Below the pieces are notes generated by a model. It saw only the letters and a list, made by a program, of their open reading frames with translations. It was not told where the DNA came from and did no database searches. A stretch of 64,000 bases of DNA from Paraburkholderia flava (GTDB lineage: Bacteria; Pseudomonadota; Gammaproteobacteria; Burkholderiales; Burkholderiaceae): NCBI RefSeq assembly GCF_004359985.1, contig NZ_SMRO01000003.1:728206-792205 (forward strand), read 5' to 3'. The first letter of the stretch is position 1; every line of letters begins with the position of its first letter. Both the position numbers and the translations under genes were made by a program. Of this stretch, positions 15,942 to 25,444 are shown piece after piece.

Positions 15942-16975
15942 CCGTACCGGTTTCGACCGCTCCCGTACAAGAGGTAGCGGCACAGGGGAGCGCGGATGCA
16001 GCGCTGATCGCGCTCGACTGGGGCACGACGTCGCTGCGCGCATATCTGTTCGACGCGCACGGCAATGTGCTGGCGACGCGCGCATCGAGCGCGGGCATCA
16101 TGAATCTGCCGCGCCCCGCGCATGAAGGCGGTTTCGATGCCGCGTTCGACGCAGTGTGCGGCGCATGGCTCGACCAGACGCCGGACGTGCCGGTGATCGC
16201 GGCCGGCATGGTCGGCAGCGCGCAGGGCTGGGTAGAGGCGCCGTACGTCGATGCGCCCGCCGATGCCGATGCGCTGGTCGCAGGCATCGTCCGCGTCGAG
16301 GCGGCGCGCGGCACGGTGCTGCACATCGTGCCCGGCGTGCTGGAGCGCGGCGATCTGCCGAACGTGATGCGCGGCGAAGAGACACAGATTTTCGGTGCAC
16401 TGACCGGCGATGCGATGTCGGACGTGGCGCTGATCGGTCTGCCCGGTACGCACGCGAAGTGGGTCGTCGTGCAGCACGGCCGGATCGAGCGGTTTCATAC
16501 GTTCATGACCGGCGAAGTGTTCGCGGCGCTGTCCGAACATACGATTCTCGGCCGCACGATGACGACGCCCGATCGTCCGGATGCCGAAGCGTTCCTGCGC
16601 GGCGTGAACGTCGTGCGGCAACGCGGTGCGGGCGGTCTGCTGGCAACGGTGTTCAGCACGCGCACGCTCGGTCTCACGGGGCAACTCGCTGGCGACCAGC
16701 AACCGGACTATCTGTCCGGCCTGTTGATCGGCCATGAAATCGCGGGCCTCGAAGCGGTGCTCGCGCAGCAGCAGACGTCGCTGGCCGGTCTGTCGCTGCG
16801 TCTGATCGGCAATGAAGCGTTGTGCGAGCGCTACCGCATCGCACTCGCGCAGTTCGGCTGCGACGACGCGACGCTCGTGAAGCACGCGACCGAACGCGGA
16901 CTGTGGCGCATGGCGAGCGAAGCGGGCCTGGTCAAGGCGGCCGGCGGTGCGGCACACGCCGCGCGTGCACGCTGA
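15938..16975 (+). CDS. dgoK: 2-dehydro-3-deoxygalactonokinase
   Basis: The 345-residue protein matches DgoK: an N-terminal ATPase-fold phosphate loop ALDWGTTSLRAYLFD, the segment VIAAGMVGSAQGW, then MRGEETQIFGAL and LPGTHAKWVVV, and a C-terminal LSGLLIGHEI. It phosphorylates 2-dehydro-3-deoxygalactonate at O6 with ATP in the cytoplasm, the third chemical step after sugar oxidation and dehydration in the De Ley-Doudoroff pathway. Its start overlaps the iclR stop (ATGA), and dgoA follows after 36 bp. The N-terminus is about 20 residues longer than in short family members. Confidence 0.9.
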   Translation: MTVPVSTAPVQEVAAQGSADAALIALDWGTTSLRAYLFDAHGNVLATRASSAGIMNLPRPAHEGGFDAAFDAVCGAWLDQTPDVPVIAAGMVGSAQGWVEAPYVDAPADADALVAGIVRVEAARGTVLHIVPGVLERGDLPNVMRGEETQIFGALTGDAMSDVALIGLPGTHAKWVVVQHGRIERFHTFMTGEVFAALSEHTILGRTMTTPDRPDAEAFLRGVNVVRQRGAGGLLATVFSTRTLGLTGQLAGDQQPDYLSGLLIGHEIAGLEAVLAQQQTSLAGLSLRLIGNEALCERYRIALAQFGCDDATLVKHATERGLWRMASEAGLVKAAGGAAHAARAR

Positions 16976-17011
16976 CGGCACCCGCGCGACGACGACATAC
17001 AAGGAACCGAC

Positions 17012-17701
17012 ATGCAACCTCATATCAATCTGCCAGGACCGTACGAGCCGCACGCGGGTCTGATGGCCGCATTCAAAGCGTGTCCGCTGATCGCCATCCT
17101 GCGCGGCGTGACGCCCGCCGACGCAGCCGATCACGGACGTGCGCTGTACGAAGCAGGTTTCCGGATCGTCGAAGTGCCGCTGAATTCGCCGCAGCCGTTC
17201 GACAGCATCGCTGCGATCCGTCGCGCACTGCCGGCCGATGCGATCGTCGGTGCGGGCACCGTGCTGCATCCGGGCTTCGTGCACGACGTGAAGGCAGCAG
17301 GCGGCGAACTGATCGTGATGCCGCACAGCGATGCCGACGTGATCGCTGCCGCGAAATCGCAGGCGATGGCGTGCGCGCCCGGCGTCGCGACGCCGAACGA
17401 AGCGTTTCTCGCGCTGAAGGCCGGCGCCGACGTGCTGAAGATGTTTCCCGCCGAGCAGCTCGGCGCGCATGTCGTGAAGGCGTGGCGCGCGGTGATCGCC
17501 GCGCAGGTGCCGCTCGTGCCGGTCGGCGGAATCGCGCCGGACAACATGGGGCCGTTCCTGTCGGCAGGAGCGAATGGTTTCGGGCTGGGCTCGGCACTGT
17601 TCAAGCCGGGTCAGAGCGCAGCGACCACCGAAGCGCACGCGAAAGCATTCATCGACGGATTGCGCGTCGCGCAGTCCGCTCGCGCGGGAGCGAAGCAATG
17701 A
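17012..17701 (+). CDS. dgoA: 2-dehydro-3-deoxy-6-phosphogalactonate aldolase
   Basis: The 229-residue class I aldolase of the KDPG/KDPGal family has LIAILRGVTPADA at the start, EVPLNSPQPFDSI, VGAGTVLHPGFV, the Schiff-base lysine region GADVLKMFPAEQLG, and the phosphate-binding VPVGGIAPDNMGPFL. It splits the 6-phosphate made by DgoK into pyruvate and glyceraldehyde 3-phosphate. Its stop overlaps the next start (ATGA, 17698-17701), so translation with the SDR gene is coupled. It is distinct from the eda gene at 55841, which serves the gluconate route. Confidence 0.9.
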   Translation: MQPHINLPGPYEPHAGLMAAFKACPLIAILRGVTPADAADHGRALYEAGFRIVEVPLNSPQPFDSIAAIRRALPADAIVGAGTVLHPGFVHDVKAAGGELIVMPHSDADVIAAAKSQAMACAPGVATPNEAFLALKAGADVLKMFPAEQLGAHVVKAWRAVIAAQVPLVPVGGIAPDNMGPFLSAGANGFGLGSALFKPGQSAATTEAHAKAFIDGLRVAQSARAGAKQ

Positions 17702-18474
17702 ATCGGCTGGCCGGCAAGGTCGCGTTGATCACCGGTGCAGGACGCGGCATCGGCGCGGCGATCGCGCACGCGTTCGCACGCGAAGGTGCGGCGGTCGTGC
17801 TGGCTGAACTCGATCTCGACACCGCGCAGACGACCGCGCAGGCCATCGTTGCACAACCGGGCGCACGTGCGCTCGCCGTGCAGACCGACGTGACGAAGTC
17901 GGCGTCGGTACAGCATGCCGTCAGCGAAGCCGAACGCGCGTTTGGCCCGCTCGACGTACTCGTCAATAACGCGGGCATCAACGTGTTCTGCGATCCGCTG
18001 ACGATGACCGACGACGACTGGCGCCGCTGCTTCGCGGTCGATCTCGACGGCGTATGGAATGGTTGCCGCGCGGTGTTGCCCGGCATGGTCGAGCGCGGTG
18101 CCGGCAGCATCGTGAATATCGCGTCGACGCACGCGTTCAAGATCATTCCCGGATGCTTTCCGTATCCGGTCGCGAAGCACGGCGTGCTCGGCCTCACGCG
18201 CGCGCTCGGCATCGAGTACGCGCCGCGCAACGTGCGCGTCAACGCGATCGCGCCGGGCTATGTCGAAACGCAGTTGACGCACGACTGGTGGGGCGCGCAG
18301 GACGACCCGGCCGCTGCGCGGCAAGCGACGCTCGATCTGCAGCCGATGAAGCGCATCGGCCGGCCGGACGAAGTGGCGATGACCGCCGTGTTTCTCGCCT
18401 CCGACGAGGCGCCGTTCATCAACGCGAGCTGCATCACCGTCGACGGTGGGCGCTCGGCGCTGTACCACGACTGA
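17698..18474 (+). CDS. SDR-family oxidoreductase (possible sugar dehydrogenase)
   Basis: The 258-residue classical short-chain dehydrogenase has the NAD(P)-binding GAGRGIG motif at residues 12-18, the NNAG motif, a catalytic Ser in NIASTHAF, the active-site YPVAKHG (Tyr-X3-Lys), and C-terminal DGGRSALYHD. It is translationally coupled to dgoA. In this setting it is a candidate aldose 1-dehydrogenase or sugar-acid dehydrogenase, but a second SDR lies in the same cluster at 22412, so which one oxidises the imported sugar is open. The SDR family is certain; the substrate is inferred. Confidence 0.85.
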   Translation: MNRLAGKVALITGAGRGIGAAIAHAFAREGAAVVLAELDLDTAQTTAQAIVAQPGARALAVQTDVTKSASVQHAVSEAERAFGPLDVLVNNAGINVFCDPLTMTDDDWRRCFAVDLDGVWNGCRAVLPGMVERGAGSIVNIASTHAFKIIPGCFPYPVAKHGVLGLTRALGIEYAPRNVRVNAIAPGYVETQLTHDWWGAQDDPAAARQATLDLQPMKRIGRPDEVAMTAVFLASDEAPFINASCITVDGGRSALYHD

Positions 18475-18616
18475 CGCGGCGGCCTGGAGCCGACGCGCAG
18501 CAGCAGGAAGCAGGAAAAGTGTGAACCGGCAGGCGCACGGGCCGCGTGTGCTGAACCGGTAAAAAGAAGACGCGGCCGATACCTTCCCGTTATCAATTAG
18601 TCAGGAGACACGCATC

Positions 18617-19615
18617 ATGAAACGTAGAATTTTCCTCACGCTGGCAGCAGCGGCAACGGGGGTGCTCTTCAACGCACCGGTCGTGCAGGCAGCCGACCAG
18701 GTCAAGATCGGCTTCCTCGTGAAGCAGCCCGAAGAGCCGTGGTTCCAGGACGAGTGGAAGTTCGCCGAGATGGCCGCGAAGGAGAAGGGCTTCACGCTCG
18801 TGAAGATCGGCGCGCCGTCGGGTGAAAAGGTGATGAGCGCGATCGACAACCTCGCCGCGCAAAAGGCCCAGGGCTTCGTGATCTGCACGCCCGACGTCAA
18901 GCTCGGACCGGGCATCGTCGCGAAGGCGAAGGCCGACGGCCTGAAGATGATGACGGTCGACGACCGTCTCGTCGACGGCGCGGGCAAGCCGATCGAATCG
19001 GTGCCGCATATGGGCATTTCGGCGTACAACATCGGCAAGCAGGTCGGCGACGGTCTGGCTGCGGAAATCAAGAAGCGCGGCTGGGACATGAAGGACGTCG
19101 GCGCCATCGACGTGACCTACGAACAGCTGCCGACCGCGCACGATCGCACGAGCGGCGCGACCGATGCACTGGTCGCCGCCGGCTTCCCGAAGGCAAACGT
19201 GATCGCAGCACCGCAGGCGAAGACGGACACGGAAAACGCGTTCAACGCAGCTAACATCGCGCTGACGAAGAATCCGCAGTTCAAGCACTGGGTCGCTTAT
19301 GCGCTGAACGACGAAGGCGTGCTTGGCGCCGTGCGCGCAGCGGAAGGTCGCGGCTTCAAGGCCGACAACATGATCGGTATCGGTATCGGCGGTTCGGACT
19401 CCGCGCTGAACGAGTTCAAGAAGCCGAACCCGACGGGCTTCTACGGCACCGTGATCATCAGCCCGAAGCGTCACGGCGAAGAAACGTCGACGCTGATGTA
19501 CGACTGGATCACGCAAGGCAAGGAACCGCCGCTGCTGACGCTGACGACCGGCATGCTCGCGACGCGTGACAACGTTGGCGAAGTGCGTCAGAAGATGGGC
19601 CTCGCGTCGAAGTAA
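18617..19615 (+). CDS. araF: L-arabinose/D-galactose-type ABC transporter, periplasmic binding protein
   Basis: The 332-residue protein has a Sec signal peptide (about residues 1-25, ending PVVQA) and then a type I periplasmic binding fold. It follows E. coli AraF closely, including KIGFLVKQPEEPWFQDEWKF at the start of the mature part, GFVICTPDVKLG, and IGIGIGGSDSALNEF. AraF proteins bind L-arabinose and, more weakly, D-galactose. It lies 142 bp after the SDR gene and upstream of araG and araH. A large hairpin after its stop may favour higher levels of this subunit than of the membrane parts. Confidence 0.88.
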   Translation: MKRRIFLTLAAAATGVLFNAPVVQAADQVKIGFLVKQPEEPWFQDEWKFAEMAAKEKGFTLVKIGAPSGEKVMSAIDNLAAQKAQGFVICTPDVKLGPGIVAKAKADGLKMMTVDDRLVDGAGKPIESVPHMGISAYNIGKQVGDGLAAEIKKRGWDMKDVGAIDVTYEQLPTAHDRTSGATDALVAAGFPKANVIAAPQAKTDTENAFNAANIALTKNPQFKHWVAYALNDEGVLGAVRAAEGRGFKADNMIGIGIGGSDSALNEFKKPNPTGFYGTVIISPKRHGEETSTLMYDWITQGKEPPLLTLTTGMLATRDNVGEVRQKMGLASK

Positions 19616-19637
19616 GCGGGCCGATGCAAGTGTGTGG

Positions 19638-19669
19638 CCGGAGCCGGCGCGTTAGCGCGCCTGTTCCGG
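19638..19669 (+). other. Intercistronic hairpin after araF
   Basis: A stem GGCGCG/CGCGCC with loop TTAG (19646-19661) is extended by an outer CCGGA/TCCGG pairing (19638-19642 with 19665-19669). No T tract follows. Hairpins at this place in binding-protein operons often stabilise the upstream mRNA; that role is inferred here. Confidence 0.45.
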
Positions 19670-19795
19670 TCGACAGATGCGCAATGAAGCAGGCCGCCGG
19701 CCGTGTCGCGTGAGTTCGCGCGGCGCTGCCGGCTGCACATGTGACGGTATGAGTGGCTGCATGTAGGGCTGCAATTGGAAGCAATGGAGGCGGAA

Positions 19796-21319
19796 GTGTC
19801 TGCGACGCTACGTTTTGACGATATCGGCAAGGTGTTTCCAGGCGTGCGTGCGCTGGACGGTGTGTCGTTCGACGTGCACGAAGGACAGGTGCACGGTTTG
19901 ATGGGAGAAAACGGCGCCGGCAAGTCGACGCTGTTGAAGATTCTCGGCGGCGAATATCAGCCGGATTCGGGCCGCGTATTGATCGACGGCAACGAGGTGC
20001 GCTTTTCGAGCGCAGCGGCTTCGATCGGCGCCGGCATCGCGGTGATTCACCAGGAACTGCAGTACGTGCCGGACCTGACTGTTGCCGAAAATCTGCTGCT
20101 CGGCCAGTTGCCGAATTCGCTCGGCTGGGTCAACAAGCGCGAAGCGAAACGCTTCGTGCGCGAACGTCTCGCGGCGATGGGCGTCGCGCTCGATCCGGAT
20201 GCGAAGCTGCGCAAGCTGTCGATTGCACAGCGGCAGATGGTCGAGATCTGCAAGGCGCTGCTGCGCAACGCGCGCGTGATCGCGCTCGACGAGCCGACCA
20301 GCTCGCTGTCGCACAGCGAAACCGAAGTGCTGTTCAAGCTCGTGCGCGACCTGCGCGCGGACAATCGCGCGCTGATCTACATCTCGCACCGGATGGACGA
20401 GATCTATCAACTGTGCGACGCCTGCACGATTTTCCGCGACGGCCGCAAGGTCGCGTCGCATCCGAGCCTCGAAGGCGTGAAGCGCGACACGATCGTCAGC
20501 GAGATGGTTGGTCGCGAGATTTCGGATATCTATAACTACACGCCGCGCGCGCTCGGTGAAGTGCGTTTCGCGGCGAAGGCGATCGAAGGTCACTCGCTCG
20601 CGGAGCCGGCAAGCTTCGAAGTGCGCAAAGGTGAGATCGTCGGGTTCTTCGGTCTGGTCGGCGCGGGGCGCAGCGAACTGATGCACCTCGTGTACGGCGC
20701 CGATCACAAGAAGGGCGGCGAAATTACGCTCGACGGCAAACCGATCCGGGTGCGCAGCGCCGGCGAGGCGATCCGTCACGGCATCGTACTGTGCCCGGAA
20801 GACCGCAAGGAAGAAGGCATCGTCGCGATGGCGAGCGTGTCGGAGAACATCAACATCAGCTGCCGCCGGCACTATCTGCGCGCGGGCATGTTCCTCGATC
20901 GCAAGAAGGAAGCCGAGACCGCGGACCGCTTCATCAAGCTGTTGAAGATCAAGACGCCGGGCCGTCGCCAGAAAATCCGCTTTCTCTCGGGCGGCAACCA
21001 GCAGAAGGCGATCCTGTCGCGCTGGCTCGCCGAGCCGAACCTGAAAGTGGTGATTCTCGACGAACCGACGCGCGGCATCGATGTCGGCGCGAAGCACGAG
21101 ATCTATAACGTGATCTATCAGCTCGCGGAGCGCGGCTGCGCGATCGTGATGATCTCGTCGGAACTGCCGGAAGTGCTGGGCGTGTCGGACCGCATCGTCG
21201 TGATGCGGCAGGGTCGTATTTCCGGCGAGCTTGCGCGCGGCGCCGCGACCGAACAGACCGTGTTGAGCCTGGCACTGCCGGAAAGCTCGACCGCACCAGA
21301 AACCGCCCGGGCGGCCTGA
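19796..21319 (+). CDS. araG: Sugar ABC transporter, tandem ATPase
   Basis: The 507-residue protein has two nucleotide-binding domains, as in AraG/MglA/RbsA. The first has Walker [10 protein letters not shown], a degenerate signature ([11 protein letters not shown]) and Walker [13 protein letters not shown]. The second has a modified Walker A (GLVGAGRSE), the signature LSGGNQQKA, and Walker [18 protein letters not shown] 19796 is chosen because GGAGG (19786-19790) lies 5 bases upstream; upstream TTG 19775 and ATG 19784 overlap that site. It powers import through AraH for sugars delivered by AraF. Confidence 0.9.
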   Translation: MSATLRFDDIGKVFPGVRALDGVSFDVHEGQVHGLMGENGAGKSTLLKILGGEYQPDSGRVLIDGNEVRFSSAAASIGAGIAVIHQELQYVPDLTVAENLLLGQLPNSLGWVNKREAKRFVRERLAAMGVALDPDAKLRKLSIAQRQMVEICKALLRNARVIALDEPTSSLSHSETEVLFKLVRDLRADNRALIYISHRMDEIYQLCDACTIFRDGRKVASHPSLEGVKRDTIVSEMVGREISDIYNYTPRALGEVRFAAKAIEGHSLAEPASFEVRKGEIVGFFGLVGAGRSELMHLVYGADHKKGGEITLDGKPIRVRSAGEAIRHGIVLCPEDRKEEGIVAMASVSENINISCRRHYLRAGMFLDRKKEAETADRFIKLLKIKTPGRRQKIRFLSGGNQQKAILSRWLAEPNLKVVILDEPTRGIDVGAKHEIYNVIYQLAERGCAIVMISSELPEVLGVSDRIVVMRQGRISGELARGAATEQTVLSLALPESSTAPETARAA

Positions 21320-21358
21320 ATACGATAGTTACCCGTCGGGAACGGGAGGAGTAAAGAC

Positions 21359-22375
21359 ATGCAAGCCAGAGAAAACCTCGCGCAACAGGCCGCCAAGAGC
21401 GCAGCCGACGCGCTGATTCCGCAGAGCAACGACAAGCAGAAATGGTGGCAGCACGTCACCGAGTACAGCCTGATCGTGATCTTCATCGTGATGTTCGCGA
21501 CGATGTCGCTGACCGTCGATCATTTCTTCTCGATCGAGAACATGCTTGGCCTCGCGCTGTCGATCTCGCAGATCGGCATGGTGTCGTGCACGATGATGTT
21601 CTGTCTCGCGTCGCGAGACTTCGATCTGTCGGTGGGCTCGATCGTCGCGTTCGCCGGCGTGCTGTGTGCGATGGTGTTGAACGCGACCGGCAATACGTTT
21701 ATCGCGATCGTGGCGGCGGTTGCGGCCGGCTCGGCGATCGGCTTCGTCAACGGCGCGGTGATCGCGTACCTGCGCATCAACGCGCTGATCACGACGCTCG
21801 CCACGATGGAAATCGTTCGTGGCCTCGGTTTCATCGTGTCGCACGGTCAGGCGGTCGGTGTGTCGTCGGACACGTTCATCGCGCTCGGCGGTCTGTCGAT
21901 GTTCGGCGTGTCGCTGCCGATCTGGGTCACGCTGCTGTGCTTCATCGTGTTCGGTGTGATGCTGAACCAGACCGTGTACGGCCGTAATACGCTGGCGATC
22001 GGCGGCAATCCGGAAGCTTCGCGGCTCGCGGGGATCAACGTCGAACGCACGCGTGTGTGGATCTTCCTGGTTCAGGGCGCGGTGACCGCGCTTGCCGGTG
22101 TGATTCTCGCGTCGCGCATCACGTCGGGTCAGCCGAACGCGGCAGAAGGCTTTGAACTGAACGTGATTTCCGCGTGCGTGCTGGGCGGCGTGTCGCTGCT
22201 CGGCGGTCGCGCGACGATCTCGGGCGTCGTGATCGGCGTGCTGATCATGGGCACCGTCGAGAACGTGATGAACCTGATGAACATCGACGCGTTCTATCAG
22301 TACCTCGTGCGCGGCGCGATCCTGCTTGCCGCCGTGCTGCTCGACCAGTTGAAGAACCGCGGCGCGCGCGACTGA
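21359..22375 (+). CDS. araH: Sugar ABC transporter, permease
   Basis: The 338-residue integral membrane protein matches AraH-type permeases of the carbohydrate uptake-2 (CUT2) family. It has about nine hydrophobic helices and the family segments SRDFDLSVGSIVAFAG, GFVNGAVIAYLRINALI and GGNPEASRLAGINVERT near the EAA-like loop. The N-terminal 40 residues are hydrophilic and cytoplasmic. It follows araG by 39 bp with a GGGAGGAG ribosome site. Together AraFGH should form a high-affinity importer for L-arabinose and/or D-galactose. Confidence 0.9.
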   Translation: MQARENLAQQAAKSAADALIPQSNDKQKWWQHVTEYSLIVIFIVMFATMSLTVDHFFSIENMLGLALSISQIGMVSCTMMFCLASRDFDLSVGSIVAFAGVLCAMVLNATGNTFIAIVAAVAAGSAIGFVNGAVIAYLRINALITTLATMEIVRGLGFIVSHGQAVGVSSDTFIALGGLSMFGVSLPIWVTLLCFIVFGVMLNQTVYGRNTLAIGGNPEASRLAGINVERTRVWIFLVQGAVTALAGVILASRITSGQPNAAEGFELNVISACVLGGVSLLGGRATISGVVIGVLIMGTVENVMNLMNIDAFYQYLVRGAILLAAVLLDQLKNRGARD

Positions 22376-22411
22376 GCGCAACCGATCCTACACGCTACCA
22401 AGGAACGAACG

Positions 22412-23212
22412 ATGTCCTCACCGGCCAACGCCACCGTCCATCAGGCGGACAACCCGTACGCACGTTACCCAAGTCTCGTCGACCGCTCGGTGCTGATCAC
22501 CGGTGGTGCGACCGGCATCGGCGAGTCGTTCGTCGAGCATTTCGCGGCGCAGGGCGCACGCGTCGCGTTCTTCGATATCGATGCGAGCGCGGGTGAAGCG
22601 CTCGCCGACAAGCTCGGCGATTCGCGTCACAAGCCGCTGTTCCTGCGTTGCGATCTGACCGACATCGACGCGCTGCGTAAAGCGATCGCCAACGTGAAGG
22701 CGGCGCACGGCCCGATCCAGGCGCTCGTCAACAACGCGGCCAACGATCGCCGTCACACGATCGCCGAAGTAACGCCCGAATCGTTCGACGCGGGCATCGC
22801 GGTGAACGTGCGTCACCAGTTCTTCGCGGCGCAGGCGGTGATGGAAGACATGAAGGCTGCGCGCAGCGGCTCGATCGTCAACCTCGGTTCGATCAGCTGG
22901 ATGCTGAAGAACGGTGGCTATCCGGTGTACGTGATGTCGAAGTCAGCGGTGCAGGGGCTCACGCGCGGACTCGCGCGCGACCTCGGACCGTTCGGTATTC
23001 GCGTGAATACGCTGGTGCCGGGCTGGGTGATGACGGAGAAGCAGAAGCGTCTGTGGCTTGACGACGCGGGACGTCGCCAGATCAAGGAAGGCCAGTGCAT
23101 CGACGAAGAACTGCTGCCCGCCGATCTCGCGCGGATGGCGCTGTTCCTCGCTTCCGACGATAGCCGGATGATCACCGCGCAGGACGTGATCGTCGATGGA
23201 GGCTGGGCGTGA
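22412..23212 (+). CDS. SDR-family dehydrogenase, likely aldose 1-dehydrogenase
   Basis: The 266-residue classical SDR has GGATGIG as nucleotide-binding motif, NNAANDRRH in place of the usual NNAG, catalytic Ser in LGSISWM, YVMSKSAV as the Tyr-X3-Lys pair, and DGGWA at the C-terminus. It lies directly after the importer and overlaps the SMP-30 lactonase by 4 bases (GTGA). That pairing fits oxidation of L-arabinose or D-galactose to the aldonolactone followed by ring opening. Of the two SDRs in the cluster this is the better candidate for the sugar dehydrogenase. The exact substrate is not proven. Confidence 0.83.
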   Translation: MSSPANATVHQADNPYARYPSLVDRSVLITGGATGIGESFVEHFAAQGARVAFFDIDASAGEALADKLGDSRHKPLFLRCDLTDIDALRKAIANVKAAHGPIQALVNNAANDRRHTIAEVTPESFDAGIAVNVRHQFFAAQAVMEDMKAARSGSIVNLGSISWMLKNGGYPVYVMSKSAVQGLTRGLARDLGPFGIRVNTLVPGWVMTEKQKRLWLDDAGRRQIKEGQCIDEELLPADLARMALFLASDDSRMITAQDVIVDGGWA

Positions 23213-24126
23213 GTGCTGCACCGGGCACGTCGCGCACGTTGCGTGCATCGCTTGCCGTCGACGCGAAGTGCGCGCTCGGCGAAGGCGCGACGTGGTGCGC
23301 GCGCAGCGGCCGCTTCTACTGGACCGACATCGAAGGCGCGCGGCTGTGGCGCTACGATCCGCGCGACGGCCGCAGCACCAGCTGGGCGATGCCCGAACGG
23401 CTCGCGACGTTTGCGCTGTGCGGCGACGAGCATCGGCTGCTGCTCGGTCTCGCATCGCGGCTCGCGTTCTTCGATCTGAACACGGGTGAAGTGCTGCAAT
23501 CTATCGTCGACGTCGAGCCAGGTCTGAACACGCGTGTGAATGACGGTCGCTGTGATCGTCAGGGTCGCTTCGTGTTCGGCACGAAGGACGAAGCGTCGCC
23601 GGTGCAGGCGATCGGTGGCTTCTACCGGCTCGGTCACGACCTGTCTCTCGAACGGCTGCCGCTGCCGGCGCCTGCTATTTCGAACAGTATCGCGTTCAGC
23701 CCCGACGGCGCGACGATGTACTACTGCGATTCGCCGACCCGCGAGATCCGCACGTGCGATTACAGCGCGGATGGCCGCGTGTCGAACGATCGCGTGTTCA
23801 CGCGTCTGACCGATGCGACCGGCGAGCCCGACGGTTCGACGATCGATCGCGACGGCGGCTTGTGGAACGCGCAATGGGGCGGCGCGCGCGTCGTTCGCTA
23901 CGACGCAGCAGGTAACGAAACCGAACGCGTGATCGTGCCGACGACACAACCGAGCTGCGTCGCGTTCGGCGGCGCGCAACTCGGCACGCTGTACACGACG
24001 AGTGCGCGTGTCGGTCTCGACGCGGCGGCGCTCGCCGACGATCCGTTCGCGGGCGGTGTGTTCATCGCGACGCCTGCACGGCGTGGCTTGCCGGAACCGG
24101 TTTTTCTCGGGCGCCCACGTCGCTGA
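23209..24126 (+). CDS. SMP-30/gluconolactonase-family sugar lactonase
   Basis: The 305-residue protein has the six-bladed propeller features of SMP-30 lactonases: LGEGATWCARSGRFYWTDIEG with the metal-ligand Glu, NTRVNDGRCDRQGRFVFGTKD with an Asn/Asp metal motif, ISNSIAFSPDGATMYYCDS, and EPDGSTIDRDGGLWNAQWGG. It opens the aldonolactone made by the preceding dehydrogenase to the free aldonate. Translation starts at GTG 23209 overlapping the SDR stop, which indicates tight coupling of the two steps. Confidence 0.88.
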   Translation: MSAAPGTSRTLRASLAVDAKCALGEGATWCARSGRFYWTDIEGARLWRYDPRDGRSTSWAMPERLATFALCGDEHRLLLGLASRLAFFDLNTGEVLQSIVDVEPGLNTRVNDGRCDRQGRFVFGTKDEASPVQAIGGFYRLGHDLSLERLPLPAPAISNSIAFSPDGATMYYCDSPTREIRTCDYSADGRVSNDRVFTRLTDATGEPDGSTIDRDGGLWNAQWGGARVVRYDAAGNETERVIVPTTQPSCVAFGGAQLGTLYTTSARVGLDAAALADDPFAGGVFIATPARRGLPEPVFLGRPRR

Positions 24127-24278
24127 GTGTTTGAGTCGCTGAATCGCCGAGTTTTTGAATCTGCACGACGCAGTTCGCAGCATGCACTACAGACCTGAAG
24201 AGGCGGCGCCGTGTGCGAGCCGCCCTCAGCAGCCGTCACCGATGGCTGCGGTGTCCACGCCTCTCGATGGAGCCTGAC

Positions 24279-25358
24279 ATGACTGTCGCGAATTCTGCTT
24301 CTTCATCTGCTACGTCCGCATCGAACCGGCTGCGTCGCGCGCGGCTTGCCGCTGCGGCATCGCAACCGGTGTTGCCTGGGCCGAGCACGTCGGCGGTCGC
24401 GATCGGTGCCGGCGTGACCGGCGACGTCGCATGCGTCACGCTGGCCAACGCGCATCTGCGTCTGGACGTCGCGCCGATGCTCGGCGGCGGCATTACGCGC
24501 TTCGACTGGCGCAGCGACGGACAGCACGTGCCGATCTTCCGGCCCTGCCGTCACGTCGCCGCCGATACCGATCCGAACGAACTCGCGTGCTACCCGCTGC
24601 TGCCGTTTTCTAACCGCATCGGCGGCGGAAGCTTCAGCGTCGGCGGACGGACGATCGACGTGCCGCGCAATCGCGCCGCCGAACCGTTGCCGATTCATGG
24701 CGACGGCTGGCTCGCGAAATGGGATGTCGCCGAGGCGAGCGCCGAACGTGTGCGGCTCACGCTCGATCGCAGTGCTGGCAAACCGTACGCGTATCGCGCG
24801 CAGCAAACCTGCACGCTCGAAGGCTCGACGCTGACCATTGCGCTGGAGATCGAGAACGTCGGTCGCGACACGCTGCCGTTCGGACTCGGCGTGCATCCGT
24901 TTCTGGTCCGCGACGACGACACAGTGCTGGCTGCATCCGCCGCAGGACTATGGCTCTCCGGCGACGACTGGCTGCCGGTTCGACACGTGCCGGCGCCGCC
25001 CGCGTGGCAGTTCGGCGTCGCGTATCCGCTGCCCGGCGCGATCGTCAATCATGCGTTCACCGGCTGGAGCGGCCAGGCGACGGTCGCATGGCCGAAACGC
25101 CGCCTGTCGCTGACGGTCGCGGCGAACACCGATTACTACGTGCTGTACGCGCCGCCCGGCGAACCGTTCTTCTGCTTCGAGCCGGTCGATCATCCGATCA
25201 ACGCGGCGAATCTGCCCGGCGGCGCAGCCGAGCACGGGATGACGATGCTCGCGCGCGGCGCACGGCTTGCACGCGAATTCCGCTTTACGGTTGAGCGCAC
25301 CGGCTTGCGCGAGATGGCCGGCGCCCGACCGAAACGTCGCGCGTTCGCTGGAGACTGA
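24279..25358 (+). CDS. Aldose 1-epimerase (mutarotase)
   Basis: The 359-residue protein has a low-complexity Ser/Ala-rich N-terminus of about 50 residues and then an aldose 1-epimerase fold: LDVAPMLGGGITRFDWR, LLPFSNRIGGGSFSVGG with the substrate Arg, PIHGDGWLAKWDV with the catalytic His region, and LGVHPFLVRDDD. It interconverts alpha and beta anomers, feeding the correct form to the dehydrogenase. GGAG (24269-24272) is 6 bases before ATG 24279. It follows the lactonase by 152 bp, probably as the end of the operon. Confidence 0.86.
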   Translation: MTVANSASSSATSASNRLRRARLAAAASQPVLPGPSTSAVAIGAGVTGDVACVTLANAHLRLDVAPMLGGGITRFDWRSDGQHVPIFRPCRHVAADTDPNELACYPLLPFSNRIGGGSFSVGGRTIDVPRNRAAEPLPIHGDGWLAKWDVAEASAERVRLTLDRSAGKPYAYRAQQTCTLEGSTLTIALEIENVGRDTLPFGLGVHPFLVRDDDTVLAASAAGLWLSGDDWLPVRHVPAPPAWQFGVAYPLPGAIVNHAFTGWSGQATVAWPKRRLSLTVAANTDYYVLYAPPGEPFFCFEPVDHPINAANLPGGAAEHGMTMLARGARLAREFRFTVERTGLREMAGARPKRRAFAGD

Positions 25359-25444
25359 GCGGGACTGACGGGCTCCACGGACACCGGCACGCGGCCGGGT
25401 AAAATAGAGCCCTCTTCCGTTATCGGCTCGTCGCGAGCTTGCTC

